Shown here: positions 47,159 through 55,981 of the stretch, piece after piece | Position numbering within the stretch: position 1 is the first letter of the stretch | Layout: each line of letters begins with the position of its first letter | NCBI RefSeq assembly: GCF_002277025.1 | Contig: NZ_NIWD01000009.1 | Coordinates: 389,232-453,231 of the forward strand | Source of the DNA: Sphingopyxis sp. GW247-27LB | Lineage (GTDB): Bacteria > Pseudomonadota > Alphaproteobacteria > Sphingomonadales > Sphingomonadaceae | Length of the DNA stretch: 64,000 nt | Reading direction: 5' to 3' | The notes under the pieces: generated by a model | Told to the model about the DNA's origin: nothing | What the model saw: the letters and a program-made list of their open reading frames with translations, nothing else | Databases searched by the model: none | Program-made: the position numbers and the translations under genes

Positions 47159-47980
47159 CTATTTCACCACCCGATCGGCCTCGTCGATCGTCGCGCCGCC
47201 GATCTCGCGGTCCTCGCTGTAGCGGATATGCACCGGCCCCTTGAGCGTCGCCGCGACCTCGGGCGGGATGCGCAGCGCCACGCTGCGCCGCCTCACCTCG
47301 GGATAGACCGCGATGCCGCGCGCGACGAGCAGCGGCTCGGCCGCCCCCGGCCGCGTCACCTCGATATCGCCATAGACCGACCGCTCGCCGCTGCGCGTCA
47401 ACTCGAACGCGAACGCCGGCCCGTCGCGCGTCTCGGCGATCCGCGCGTCGCCGATCCGCGCCTCGGCGCCGAGATCGCCGACGCGCACGATCACCGGGAT
47501 GGTGATGCCATAGATGGGGGTGAGCGCGATCGACACCCCCTCGCCCCCCGTTTTCGGCGCCGTCGCGGGCGCCGCGTCGGGCACCGCGCGGAACAGCATG
47601 TGCGCGCGATATTCGCCGGCCGGCGTCCCCTCGGGTACCCGCACCCCGACGCGAATCACCTGCGGCTGATTGGGCGGCAGCGTCACGCGCCGCGGGCTGA
47701 AGGCGATCATGGCGAGCGCCGTCTTCTCGGCCGGCGTCGCTTCGGCCTCGTCGATCTCGTCGAGCCCGCCCTCGGCGGTCATCCGCTTGATCTCGAGGCT
47801 GATGCGATAGGTCGCGGGCTCGGCGCCGATATTGTTGAGCACCACTTCGGTGCCGCGCGATCCGTCGAGGATCAGCCGCGTCGGCGCGACGAGCAGGTCG
47901 CCCGCGGCGTGCGCGGGCAGCGCGGCGGCAGCGAGCGCGGCCGCGAGAAACAGGCGCAAGGCCCCCACAGAACGAAACAT
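47159..47980 (-). CDS. PapD-like periplasmic pilus chaperone
   Basis: 273 residues from the ATG at 47980, preceding the signal peptide (LRLFLAAALAAAALPAHAAG). The mature part begins DLLVAPTRLILDGSRGTEVV, the immunoglobulin-like domain of pilus chaperones, with LNNIGAEPATYRISLE and the G1-strand motif AFSPRRVTLPPNQPQVIRVGV. The C-terminal domain ends RIPPEVAATLKGPVHIRYSEDRE. It would hold DUF4402 pilin subunits in the periplasm and hand them to the usher encoded next. Confidence 0.82.
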   Translation of the reverse strand: MFRSVGALRLFLAAALAAAALPAHAAGDLLVAPTRLILDGSRGTEVVLNNIGAEPATYRISLEIKRMTAEGGLDEIDEAEATPAEKTALAMIAFSPRRVTLPPNQPQVIRVGVRVPEGTPAGEYRAHMLFRAVPDAAPATAPKTGGEGVSIALTPIYGITIPVIVRVGDLGAEARIGDARIAETRDGPAFAFELTRSGERSVYGDIEVTRPGAAEPLLVARGIAVYPEVRRRSVALRIPPEVAATLKGPVHIRYSEDREIGGATIDEADRVVK

Positions 47981-48108
47981 CGGCACGATCCCCACAATCG
48001 CTGGTCGGGACGGCACGCCGCCCCTTTTGGCTGGTCGCGACCAGATAGCGCCAACATGGTTGATATTTCGCTAAGCATGATGCGAGGGGCCGCCTGCGCG
48101 AAACGAAA

Positions 48109-48141
48109 GGGCCGCCGGACGACGCCCGGCGGCCCCTTTTT
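48109..48141 (-). terminator. Strong hairpin between pilin and chaperone genes
   Basis: GGGCCGCCGG (48109-48118) and CCGGCGGCCC (48126-48135) form a perfect 10-bp stem with a 7-base loop. The plus side continues CTTTTTT; on the minus (transcribed) side it reads TTTCGTTT. It lies after the pilin stop and before the chaperone start, so it probably ends most pilin transcripts and limits read-through to chaperone and usher. Confidence 0.7.
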
Positions 48142-48187
48142 TCCGCGGCTGGCGAGGCGCTGGCCTCGCCAGCCGCCTCACAGCGCT

Positions 48188-48697
48188 TTATTGATAATTG
48201 GCGGTGACGTTGAACGTCCCCGAATAATCGCCCGACGCCTGGTTGGCGCCGACGCTCAGCGTGCCGCCGACCTGAAAGCTGCCGCCGACGGTGCCCGGGC
48301 CGTTGGTCAGCGTGACCGAGCTCGCCGAATAGCTGAGCGCGGCGGTCATCGTCCCGCCGAGCGAGCCGTTGAGCGTCACGCTCGAATCGCCGCCGACGAG
48401 CACCACGGCGTTGTTCGTGCCCTGGATGTCGAAATTGGCGGCGGTCGTCGTGCCTGTGCAGGTCAGCCCCGCGCCGCAGCTCACGCCCCCGGCGGTCGAC
48501 ACCGCGACGGTCGAGGCGGTCGCGCCGCTGATGATCGTCGCGAAGTTGAGGTCGCTGGTGTTGGTCAGCGTGATCTGGCGCAGGATCTTGGCCTTGGCCG
48601 TCCCGGTCGCCGAGGCGGCGTGCGCCGCCGACGCGTTCATCGCGAGGGCAGCAAGTGCGGCGCCCGCGAGGGCGCGCTTCATCGTCATGGTGCGCAT
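48188..48697 (-). CDS. DUF4402 domain protein, probable pilin subunit
   Basis: 169 residues from the ATG at 48697 with AAGGGA upstream. A signal peptide (MKRALAGAALAALAMNASAAHA) leads to a small Gly/Ser/Thr-rich all-beta domain with two cysteines in VSCGAGLTCTG. The opening AKAKILRQITLTNTSDLNFA and the ending GDYSGTFNVTANYQ match DUF4402. It is the first gene of a fibre operon with a chaperone and usher-like protein, so it is the likely major subunit. The final alternating beta strand would serve donor-strand exchange; that part is inference. Confidence 0.85.
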   Translation of the reverse strand: MRTMTMKRALAGAALAALAMNASAAHAASATGTAKAKILRQITLTNTSDLNFATIISGATASTVAVSTAGGVSCGAGLTCTGTTTAANFDIQGTNNAVVLVGGDSSVTLNGSLGGTMTAALSYSASSVTLTNGPGTVGGSFQVGGTLSVGANQASGDYSGTFNVTANYQ

Positions 48698-48949
48698 ATG
48701 ATTGGTCCCTTTAAGCAGTCGTGTCGAATGGAAATCCCACCCCATTCGCCTAACCGTTTAGCGCGACAGCCGTTCAGCCTTTGCCAGCGAGCATGGTAAA
48801 CGGCGCGTTAGGGATTAGCGGCCGTCAGCCATATAACTCTTTTTATATCAAATATTTATCTTGATTTCTCCGGGCAGGAAGCGTGCATTTTCTCCCTCTC
48901 GGCGGCCCGCGCCGGGACAAGATCGGCCCTCGTCCGGCGCAGCCGTGCC
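48698..48949 (-). promoter_or_regulatory. Upstream region of the pilin operon
   Basis: 252 bp between the pilin start and the parB stop. It holds an unusually AT-rich run (48835-48870, with TTTTTATATCAAATATTTATC) that contrasts with the surrounding GC-rich genes and is a likely promoter or upstream-binding region for the pilin. No clean -35/-10 pair could be fixed by eye. Confidence 0.4.
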
Positions 48950-49906
48950 TCAGATCGATTCGCCCGACAGGCGCTGGCAGATCATGTCGAGCTGGTCGAG
49001 CGACGCGAATTTCAGCGTCAGCGCGCCCTTGCCGCCGCCGCCATATTGAATCGCGACGCCGATCCCCAGCAGCTCGGACAGATGCCGTTCGACCGCGACG
49101 ATATCGGGGTCGCGCCCGCCGTCGATGCTCTTATATTCGAGGCGGCCCTTGCGTCCGCCACCCTTCTCGGCGCGCACCAGCGCCTCGACCGCGCGCACCG
49201 ACAGCCCTTCGCGTACGACCTTGCGCGCGATCTCCTCGGCGTCGGACGCGCCGATCAGCGCGCGCGCATGCCCCATCGCGAGGCTGCCGTCGCCGACCAG
49301 CGCCTGGACGCCGCGCGGCAGGTCGAGCAGGCGCATCAGGTTCGCGACATGGCTGCGCGACTTGCCGACCAGCTTCGCGAGCGCCTCCTGATTATGGCCG
49401 AAATCCTCGATCAGCTTGCGATAGGCGCTCGCCTCTTCGATCGCGCTCAGATCCTCGCGCTGGATGTTCTCGACCAGCGCGATCTCATAGGTCGCTGCGT
49501 CGTCGAGCTCGCGCACCAGCGCCGGAATCTGGTGCAGCCCGGCGCGCTGCGCCGCGCGCCAGCGCCGCTCGCCTGCGACGAGCTGATAGCCCTCGCCGCC
49601 CGGCGCACGGCGCACGATGATCGGCTGGAGCAGCCCGCGCGCGGCGATCGATTCGGCGAGTTCGGCGATCGCCGCCTCATCGAAATGGCGGCGCGGCTGG
49701 CCGGGCAGCGGGCGGATCGTCCCGACCGCGATATGCTGCACCGCGTCGCCCGAGGCGGCGGGCACCGCCTTCGCCGCGCTGCCGGGGCTCGCCAGCACCG
49801 GCGATTCGACCGCGACGTCGCCGAACAGCGCGTTCAGCCCGCGCCCGAGCCCCGAGGGACGCTTGCGCGCCGAAGAACCCGAAGTTTCGTCTTTACTATC
49901 AGTCAT
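48950..49906 (-). CDS. parB: Chromosome partitioning protein ParB
   Basis: 318 residues. The N-terminal RPSGLGRGLNALFGDV motif that touches ParA is present, then IRPLPGQPRRHFDEAAIAEL, the GERRWRA CTP-binding block, the HTH region (EALAKLVGKSRSHVANLMRLLDLP) and a C-terminal dimer helix (LTLKFASLDQLDMICQRLS). It binds parS, and two parS sites occur at 50762 and 53525. It begins directly after the parA stop. Confidence 0.95.
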   Translation of the reverse strand: MTDSKDETSGSSARKRPSGLGRGLNALFGDVAVESPVLASPGSAAKAVPAASGDAVQHIAVGTIRPLPGQPRRHFDEAAIAELAESIAARGLLQPIIVRRAPGGEGYQLVAGERRWRAAQRAGLHQIPALVRELDDAATYEIALVENIQREDLSAIEEASAYRKLIEDFGHNQEALAKLVGKSRSHVANLMRLLDLPRGVQALVGDGSLAMGHARALIGASDAEEIARKVVREGLSVRAVEALVRAEKGGGRKGRLEYKSIDGGRDPDIVAVERHLSELLGIGVAIQYGGGGKGALTLKFASLDQLDMICQRLSGESI

Positions 49907-50689
49907 TTAAGCGGCCTTGCGAACATTGGGCAGGCGACCGAGCAGCTCGCGCGCGAGCGCGATATAGGCGGCCGACCCCGCACAGCGATGGTCGTAGATC
50001 AGCGCCGGCAGCCCGTGGCTCGGCGCTTCCGACAGCCGCACGTTGCGCGGGATCACCGTCTCGAACACCACCGGGCCGAGCACCTCGCGGACATCGTCCG
50101 ACACCTGGTCGGTCAGCCGGTTGCGCCGGTCGAACATGGTGAGCGCGACGCCGAGGATGAAAAGTTGCGGGTTGAAGCGCCCGCGCACGCGCTCGACCGT
50201 GGTGAGCAACTGGCTCAGTCCCTCGAGCGCGAAAAATTCGCATTGCAGCGGCACGAGCAGCGATTCGGCGGCGATCAGTGCATTGAGCGTCAGCATGCCG
50301 AGCGACGGCGGACAGTCGATCAGGCAGATGTCCCACTGCCCCGCCTCGGCGCTCGCCAATGCCTGCTGCAGCCGGTGGAGCCGGTCCTGAAACTCGATCA
50401 GTTCGATCTCGGCCCCCGACAGGTCAACCGTCGCGGGGACGATGTCGAGCCGTGGAATCGCGGTCGCGACACTGCATTCGGCGAGCGTCGCGTCGCCGCG
50501 CAGCAGGTCATAGCTCGAAAGCTCGCGCTGCGCCTGCTTGATCCCGAGCCCGGTCGAGGCGTTGCCCTGCGGGTCGAGGTCGATGATCAGCGTCCGCCAG
50601 CCGGTCGCCGCGAGCGCCGTGGCCAGGTTGATCGCGGTCGTCGTCTTGCCGACCCCGCCCTTCTGGTTCGCCACGGCAATGCGGATCAT
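49907..50689 (-). CDS. parA: Chromosome partitioning ATPase ParA
   Basis: 260 residues, the short chromosomal type without an N-terminal HTH. The deviant Walker A is AVANQKGGVGKTTTAINLA; IDLDPQGNASTGLG is the A-prime box and ICLIDCPPSLGMLTLNAL the Walker B. With ParB it moves the origin region. Its ATG overlaps the rsmG stop by 4 bp (50686-50689), giving an rsmG-parA-parB unit. Confidence 0.95.
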   Translation of the reverse strand: MIRIAVANQKGGVGKTTTAINLATALAATGWRTLIIDLDPQGNASTGLGIKQAQRELSSYDLLRGDATLAECSVATAIPRLDIVPATVDLSGAEIELIEFQDRLHRLQQALASAEAGQWDICLIDCPPSLGMLTLNALIAAESLLVPLQCEFFALEGLSQLLTTVERVRGRFNPQLFILGVALTMFDRRNRLTDQVSDDVREVLGPVVFETVIPRNVRLSEAPSHGLPALIYDHRCAGSAAYIALARELLGRLPNVRKAA

Positions 50690-51345
50690 CGCTTTCCTCG
50701 CTGTTTAGCCACGATCCTGCCGCGCCCGACCAAAATCTGGCTGTCGGCGTCGGTGTGGCTCTGTTCCACGTGAAACATCTTCTGCCATGCCGGGGGCAGA
50801 GATGCCAGTTCCTTAACCGCGTTTCGCCCTTTCGGCAGCAGCCAGTGCGTCGATTCGGTGGAAAAACGCGCGGATAAGTCGATCAACCGGTCGATCGGCG
50901 CGAAAGCGCGCGCGCTGATCGTCGCGGCGGCGCGCGTTTCGACGCGTTCGAGTTGCGCCTCGGCGACCTCGACATGCGCCAGATCGAGATCGGCCGCGAC
51001 CGCGCGCAGGAATTCGCACCGCCGCCGCCGCGATTCGACGAGCAGCGTCGACCGCCCGCTCAGGATGGCGACGACCAACCCCGGCAATCCGGGCCCGCTG
51101 CCGAGGTCGATCCATAGCCCGTCGCTGTCGCGGTCGAACGCCAGAAGCTGCGCGCTGTCGGCGATATGCCGCACCCACAGATGCGGGATCGTCGAGGCCG
51201 CGATCAGATTCTGCCGCGCATTCTCATCGACAAGCATCGCGGCAAAGCGCTCGATCCGCTCCCATTGCGTCGGCGTCGGAGCGAAGGCCGCTTCAATCCA
51301 ACCGCGCGCCGCTTCCTCATTCTCCAATATATTCAAGGCGATCAA
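50686..51345 (-). CDS. rsmG: 16S rRNA (guanine527-N7)-methyltransferase
   Basis: 219 residues from a TTG start at 51345. LWVRHIADSAQLLAF, the SAM site WIDLGSGPGLPGLVVAIL, SRRRRCEFLRAVAADLDL and ISARAFAPIDRLIDL match RsmG/GidB. It methylates G527 of 16S rRNA. A parS site (50762-50777) lies inside the coding region and encodes MFHVEQ near the C-terminus. No strong ribosome site is visible before the TTG, so the exact start is open. Confidence 0.92.
   Translation of the reverse strand: MIALNILENEEAARGWIEAAFAPTPTQWERIERFAAMLVDENARQNLIAASTIPHLWVRHIADSAQLLAFDRDSDGLWIDLGSGPGLPGLVVAILSGRSTLLVESRRRRCEFLRAVAADLDLAHVEVAEAQLERVETRAAATISARAFAPIDRLIDLSARFSTESTHWLLPKGRNAVKELASLPPAWQKMFHVEQSHTDADSQILVGRGRIVAKQRGKR
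50762..50777. promoter_or_regulatory. parS site (one mismatch)
   Basis: TGTTCCACGTGAAACA, one base from the ParB consensus TGTTTCACGTGAAACA. Located inside rsmG, 73 bp before the parA start. Confidence 0.85.
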
Positions 51346-51395
51346 AACCTGTCTACCGTGTCAACCTATCGAACGCTTCACGCATCTCTTCGCGC

Positions 51396-51570
51396 CTTTG
51401 CGCCTTTGCGCGAGATTTTCATAGCTCACGCAAAGACACAAAGATGTCGTGCCATATCTTGCCTTCGATGAAGATCCCAACACGATCCCCTTCCTGGAAA
51501 TTGCGCTTCGCGCGGGCGTATTGCCATTCATCTCTGCCAGCGCCGCCCTCTCCGTGTCTTTGTGTGAGAC
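51396..51570. repeat. Intergenic repeat of the CTTTGCGCCTTTGCGCGA type
   Basis: Three diverged copies of an 18-bp motif: 51396-51413 (plus), 51427-51443 (minus; CACGCAAAGACACAAAG) and about 51553-51569 (plus; CGTGTCTTTGTGTGAG). They lie in the 248-bp gap between rsmG and mnmG. Translations of such repeats give the LRLCAR and AQRRKGAK strings seen in many spurious proteins. No gene is supported here. Confidence 0.65.
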
Positions 51571-51593
51571 TTGTTAAACGCCGGAGCCAGCGA

Positions 51594-53465
51594 TCAAGCC
51601 GCCCGCCGCCGGCTGTGCACCATGATCGCGGTCAGCGCTGCGGGGGTCACGCCGTCGATGCGCGCCGCCTGCCCCAGCGTTTCGGGACGCGCCTTCGACA
51701 GCCGCTCGACCATCTCGCGCGACAGTCCCCCGATCGCCCCATAGTCGAGTTCGGCGTCGAGCAGGATCGCCTCGTTCGCGGCGAGCGCGCGAAGCTCGGC
51801 CTCCTGCCGCGCGATGTAGGGCGCATAATGTGCATCCTCGGCGATCTCGGACAGGATGTCCGGGTCGATCGCGGCAAGGTCGGGCGCGAGCGCCGTCAGC
51901 GTCGCCATCGTCACGCCCGGGAAACGGAGCAGGTCGATCCGCCGCCGCGCCGCGCCATCGCCCGGCAAGGCGAGTCCGAGCGCCGCATAATCGGCGGTGC
52001 GGGCGGGTGCGTCGAGCAGCGCTTCGGCGCGCTCGCGCTCGGCCATGCGCGCCGCGAACAGTGCCGCGGTCGCCGGGCGCACCAGCGCGAGCTCGATCCC
52101 CAGCGGCGTCAACCGCGTCGCGGCATTGTCGGCGCGCAGCCGCAGTCGATACTCGGCGCGCGCGGTGAGCATGCGATAGGGCTCGCTCACCCCCTGCAGC
52201 ACCAGGTCGTCGACCATCACCCCGATATAGGATTCGGACCGGTCGAGGATCAGCGGCGCGTGTCCCTGGACCGCGAGCGCCGCATTGGCTCCCGCGACCA
52301 ATCCCTGCGCCGCCGCCTCCTCATAGCCGGTCGTGCCGTTGATCTGACCCGCGCACCACAGGCCGGCGATGCCGCGCAGCTGCAAGGTCCGGTCGAGCGC
52401 GCGCGGGTCGATATGGTCATATTCGACAGCATAGCCCGGCACGACCATTTCCACCGCTTCGAGCCCCTCGATCGTGCGCAGCATCGCGAGCTGGACGTCG
52501 GCGGGGAGCGAGGTCGACACGCCGTTCGGATAGACGAGGTGGGTGTCGAGCCCCTCGGGCTCGAGAAAAATCTGGTGCCCGTCGCGGTCGGCGAAGCGAT
52601 GGATCTTGTCCTCGATCGACGGGCAGTAACGCGGCCCCGCCGCGCCGATCGCGCCGGTGAACAGCGGCGAGCGATCGAGATTGTCGGCGATGATCCGGTG
52701 CGACGCCGCGTTGGTACGCGTGATCGCGCAGAAGATCTGCGGCACCGTGCGCGCGGCATTCCATAGCGAACAGGTCCAGTTCGCCCCCTCGACGCTGTCC
52801 GAGGGCTGTTCGGCGAGCCGCGCCCAGTCGATCGTGCGGCCATCGAGCCGCGGCGGCGTGCCGGTCTTGAGCCGCGCCATCGGCAGGTCCGCGGCGCGGA
52901 GCTGCGCGGCGAGGCGGTGCGCGCCAGCCTCGCCGATGCGCCCGCCCTCCATCCGCTCCTCGCCGCGGAACAGCCGTCCGCCGAGAAAGGTTCCGGTGGC
53001 GAGCACCACCGCGCCCGCTGCCAGCACGGTTCCGTCGCCAAGTTCGAGCCCTTCGGCCCGCGATCCGTCGGCCGACAGCTTGAGCGCCGCCGCCTCGCCC
53101 GCAACGATCGCGATGTTCGGCTCGGCGGCAAGCAGAGACTGGATCGCCGCGCGATAGAGCTTGCGGTCGGCCTGGACGCGCGGCCCCTGCACCGCCGCGC
53201 CCTTCGACGCGTTGAGCATCCGGTAATGGATCGCGGCGGCGTCGGCGGCGCGCGCCATCCAGCCATCGAGCGCGTCGACCTCGCGCATCAGATGCCCCTT
53301 GCCGAGCCCCCCGATCGCCGGGTTGCACGACATCGTCCCGATCAGCGCGGGATCGAAGCTGACGAGCGCGACCCGCGCGCCCAGCCGCGCCGCCGCGGCC
53401 GCAGCCTCGGTCCCGGCGTGCCCCCCGCCGACGACGATGACATCGAAAGTTGCGCTGCTGTGCAT
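51594..53465 (-). CDS. mnmG: tRNA uridine-5-carboxymethylaminomethyl synthesis enzyme MnmG
   Basis: 623 residues. FAD-binding motif [20 protein letters not shown], the signature [48 protein letters not shown] and the C-terminal helical domain ([20 protein letters not shown]) are all present. With MnmE it modifies U34 of several tRNAs. The perfect parS site at 53525 separates it from mnmE. Confidence 0.95.
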   Translation of the reverse strand: MHSSATFDVIVVGGGHAGTEAAAAAARLGARVALVSFDPALIGTMSCNPAIGGLGKGHLMREVDALDGWMARAADAAAIHYRMLNASKGAAVQGPRVQADRKLYRAAIQSLLAAEPNIAIVAGEAAALKLSADGSRAEGLELGDGTVLAAGAVVLATGTFLGGRLFRGEERMEGGRIGEAGAHRLAAQLRAADLPMARLKTGTPPRLDGRTIDWARLAEQPSDSVEGANWTCSLWNAARTVPQIFCAITRTNAASHRIIADNLDRSPLFTGAIGAAGPRYCPSIEDKIHRFADRDGHQIFLEPEGLDTHLVYPNGVSTSLPADVQLAMLRTIEGLEAVEMVVPGYAVEYDHIDPRALDRTLQLRGIAGLWCAGQINGTTGYEEAAAQGLVAGANAALAVQGHAPLILDRSESYIGVMVDDLVLQGVSEPYRMLTARAEYRLRLRADNAATRLTPLGIELALVRPATAALFAARMAERERAEALLDAPARTADYAALGLALPGDGAARRRIDLLRFPGVTMATLTALAPDLAAIDPDILSEIAEDAHYAPYIARQEAELRALAANEAILLDAELDYGAIGGLSREMVERLSKARPETLGQAARIDGVTPAALTAIMVHSRRRAA

Positions 53466-53524
53466 GATCGCGGCGCCTTTAGCTCAAAGAGAACCCCGAA
53501 TCCACCACGCTGCGACCGACGCGA

Positions 53525-53540
53525 TGTTTCACGTGAAACA
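53525..53540. promoter_or_regulatory. parS site (perfect consensus)
   Basis: TGTTTCACGTGAAACA, the exact 16-bp ParB-binding palindrome, in the gap between mnmE and mnmG and about 3.6 kb from parB. Confidence 0.93.
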
Positions 53541-53554
53541 TCCTTTCGCGCTCG

Positions 53555-54886
53555 TCATTTCCCGATGCAGAAGCGCCCGAACAGCGCATCGAGCATATCC
53601 TCGACCCCGGCGCGCCCGGTGATCCGGTCGAGCGCCGCGGCGGCGAGCCGCAGCCGTTCGGCGAGCAGGATCAGGTCGCTCGCTTCGCGCGACCCCGCCT
53701 CGACCGTCAGCCAGCCCTGCGCCTCGGCGAGCGCCGCGCGCTGACGCGCTCGTAACGCCGCCTCGCCCTCGCGCGGCAGCAGGGTGCGCGCCATCTCGAC
53801 GATATAATGGTGGAGCTTGTCCATCCCTTCCCCCGTCGCCGCCGACAGGATCAGGTCGCAGCGCGCCGCCTCGGCCTCGTGCGCCGCGTCGCCGCGCCAG
53901 CGATCCGCCTGCGCCGCGATCAGGATCGTGCGTGGGTGCGCGGGGGCCGCGTTGGGCGGCCCGAGCCACAGCAATATGTCCGCCGCCTCGACTGCCGCCT
54001 GCGCGCGCTCGATCCCGATCGCCTCGATCGCATCGGCACCTTCGCCGCGCAGCCCCGCCGTGTCCGAAAAGCGCATCGCGATGCCGTCGAGCGCCAGCGG
54101 CGTCTCGATCACATCGCGCGTCGTCCCCGCCACCGGCGACACGATCGCCAGCTCCCTTTGAACCAAAGCATTGATTAAAGTCGATTTTCCGGCATTCGGC
54201 GGTCCCGCGATCACCACCGACAGCCCCTCGGCGATCACCTCCGCCGCTGGCCGCGCCAGCCACTCCCCGAGCTCGACCGCCAGCGCCCCCATCCCCGCGG
54301 CCACACGCTCCGCGGCACCTTCATAAACTTCGACATCCTCTTCGTCGGCAAAATTGAGCTCTGCCTCGGCCCCCGCCATCAGCGCGAGCAACCGGTCCTG
54401 CCACGCCGCCACCGCGCGCGACACATGCCCGCTCGCCAGCCCCAGCGCCTGCACCCGCTGGCTCTCGGTCTCGGCCGCGAGCAGGTCGGCGAGCCCCTCG
54501 GCCTCGGCGAGGTCGATCCGGCCGTTGAGAAAAGCGCGCCGCGTGAACTCCCCCGCCTCGGCGCGGCGCAGTCCCGCGATCGCGCCCAGCGCCGCCTCGA
54601 CCGCCGCGACCACCGCGCGCCCGCCGTGGAGATGCAGTTCGGCGAGATCCTCGCCGGTCGCGGTCGCGGGCCCCGGAAACCAGAGCAGGAGCGCGCGGTC
54701 GAGCGGCGCGCCGTCGGCATCCTTCAATTCCGCCAGCGACGCGCGGCGCGGCATCGGCAGGCGTCCCGCCAGCGTGCGGAGCGCCGCGCCCGCGCGCGGC
54801 CCGCTCACGCGCACGACACCGATCGCCGCCGGCGGCACCCCGCTCGACAGCGCGAAGATCGTGTCGCTGCTTTCGTCGTGCGTCAG
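53555..54886 (-). CDS. mnmE: tRNA modification GTPase MnmE
   Basis: 443 residues if translation starts at CTG 54886. GTPase motifs: IAGPPNAGKSTLINAL (G1), TTRDVIE (G2), DTAGLRG (G3); the C-terminus is FGRFCIGK with the conserved catalytic-site Cys (C-I-G-K). The first conventional start, GTG at 54838, would lose the conserved DTIFALSSG strand of the folate-binding domain, while the in-frame CTG restores it and overlaps the stop of the upstream gene as CTGA. I therefore prefer CTG, though this is unusual. If GTG is used the protein is 427 residues. Confidence 0.9.
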   Translation of the reverse strand: MTHDESSDTIFALSSGVPPAAIGVVRVSGPRAGAALRTLAGRLPMPRRASLAELKDADGAPLDRALLLWFPGPATATGEDLAELHLHGGRAVVAAVEAALGAIAGLRRAEAGEFTRRAFLNGRIDLAEAEGLADLLAAETESQRVQALGLASGHVSRAVAAWQDRLLALMAGAEAELNFADEEDVEVYEGAAERVAAGMGALAVELGEWLARPAAEVIAEGLSVVIAGPPNAGKSTLINALVQRELAIVSPVAGTTRDVIETPLALDGIAMRFSDTAGLRGEGADAIEAIGIERAQAAVEAADILLWLGPPNAAPAHPRTILIAAQADRWRGDAAHEAEAARCDLILSAATGEGMDKLHHYIVEMARTLLPREGEAALRARQRAALAEAQGWLTVEAGSREASDLILLAERLRLAAAALDRITGRAGVEDMLDALFGRFCIGK

Positions 54887-55179
54887 CTCTTGCGCCCCCG
54901 CGCGGGCTTGTCGCCGTCACCCGCATCCGCCGCTTTGCCGGCGCCGCCCATCAATCCCCCGCCGAACTGGCCGAGCAGCGACTGGACGAGCCCCAGCCCG
55001 CTTTCGCCCATCGGAACCCAGCTCTTGACCATCGCTTGGACCATGTCGGGGGTGATGCCCTTCGCCATCAACTCCTTGACGCGGCTCAGATAAATATCGT
55101 GCAGGGGTTCGAGATCGGGCAGCCCGAACAGCCGCCGCGCCTCTTCGGGGGTGCAATCCACCTCGATATTGAATTTCAT
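54883..55179 (-). CDS. DUF6489 family protein
   Basis: 98 residues from the ATG at 55179 with a GGAGATGGGG ribosome region. MKFNIEVDCTPEEARRLFGL, then PDLEPLHDIYLSRVKELMAKG and a Gly-rich middle (LLGQFGGGLMGGAG) ending in a basic tail match DUF6489, a small alphaproteobacterial family. Its stop overlaps the proposed mnmE start, so translation may be coupled. Function unknown. Confidence 0.87.
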   Translation of the reverse strand: MKFNIEVDCTPEEARRLFGLPDLEPLHDIYLSRVKELMAKGITPDMVQAMVKSWVPMGESGLGLVQSLLGQFGGGLMGGAGKAADAGDGDKPARGRKS

Positions 55180-55282
55180 GCCCCATCTCCTGCCCGCGCG
55201 CGGGTGTTGGCGCTTGAGCCGCGCCCCCGGCGCCGCTAGCTTCGCGCTTTCACCGGTAATAAGCAAGAGCCAGGAGCGCCCC

Positions 55283-55981
55283 ATGTCCCCGACCAACACG
55301 ACCATCCCCGCCCTCGATGGCGAGGGCGACATCCCCGCCTATGTCGCGCGCCCCGACGCCGATTCGTCGCGCGCGATCATCGTGATTCCCGAAATCTTCG
55401 GGGTGAACGCGGGAATCCGCCAGAAATGCGACGACTGGGCGGCCGAAGGCTATCTGGCGATCGCGCCCGACATCTTCTGGCGCTTCGCTCCCGGGGTCGA
55501 GCTCAGCCCCGATGTCGAGGCCGAATTCCAGGAAGCGCTCGGCTATTTCGGGCAATATGACGCCGACCTCGGCGTCAAGGACATCGAAGCGTCGATCCGC
55601 TGGCTGCGCGGCCAGGGCGCGAACCGGATCGGCTGCGTCGGCTTCTGCCTCGGTGGCCGCCTCGCTTATATGGCGGCGACCCGCACCGACGTCGACGCGT
55701 CGGTCGGCTATTATGGCGTGATGATCGACACGATGCTGAACGAAAGCCATGCGATCTCGAACCCGCTGATGCTCCACATCCCGACCGAGGATCATTTCGT
55801 CGACCATGCGGCGCAGCAGAAGATCCACGAAGCGCTCGATCCGAACCCGAAGGTGACGCTCCACGATTATCCCGGCCTCGACCACGGCTTCGCCGCGACC
55901 GACGGCAATCGCCGCAACGACGAGGGCGCGACGCTCGCCGACGGGCGCACCCGCGCCTTCTTCGCCGAGACGCTCGCATGA
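55283..55981 (+). CDS. Dienelactone hydrolase family protein
   Basis: 232 residues from the ATG at 55283 (CAGGAG upstream). Alpha/beta-hydrolase with the family's catalytic Cys in GCVGFCLGGRLAYMAA, Asp in HIPTEDHFVDH and His in YPGLDHGFAATD. The opening GDIPAYVARPDADSSRAIIVIPEIFGVN is typical. Members cleave dienelactone or other esters; with no catechol-path genes beside it, the true substrate is open. Its stop overlaps the next gene (ATGA). Confidence 0.9.
   Translation: MSPTNTTIPALDGEGDIPAYVARPDADSSRAIIVIPEIFGVNAGIRQKCDDWAAEGYLAIAPDIFWRFAPGVELSPDVEAEFQEALGYFGQYDADLGVKDIEASIRWLRGQGANRIGCVGFCLGGRLAYMAATRTDVDASVGYYGVMIDTMLNESHAISNPLMLHIPTEDHFVDHAAQQKIHEALDPNPKVTLHDYPGLDHGFAATDGNRRNDEGATLADGRTRAFFAETLA

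Noticed and set aside
51166-51593. Short frames in the rsmG-mnmG gap
   Set aside because: They translate repeat sequence (LRLCAR, AQRRKGAK type strings) known from spurious proteins.
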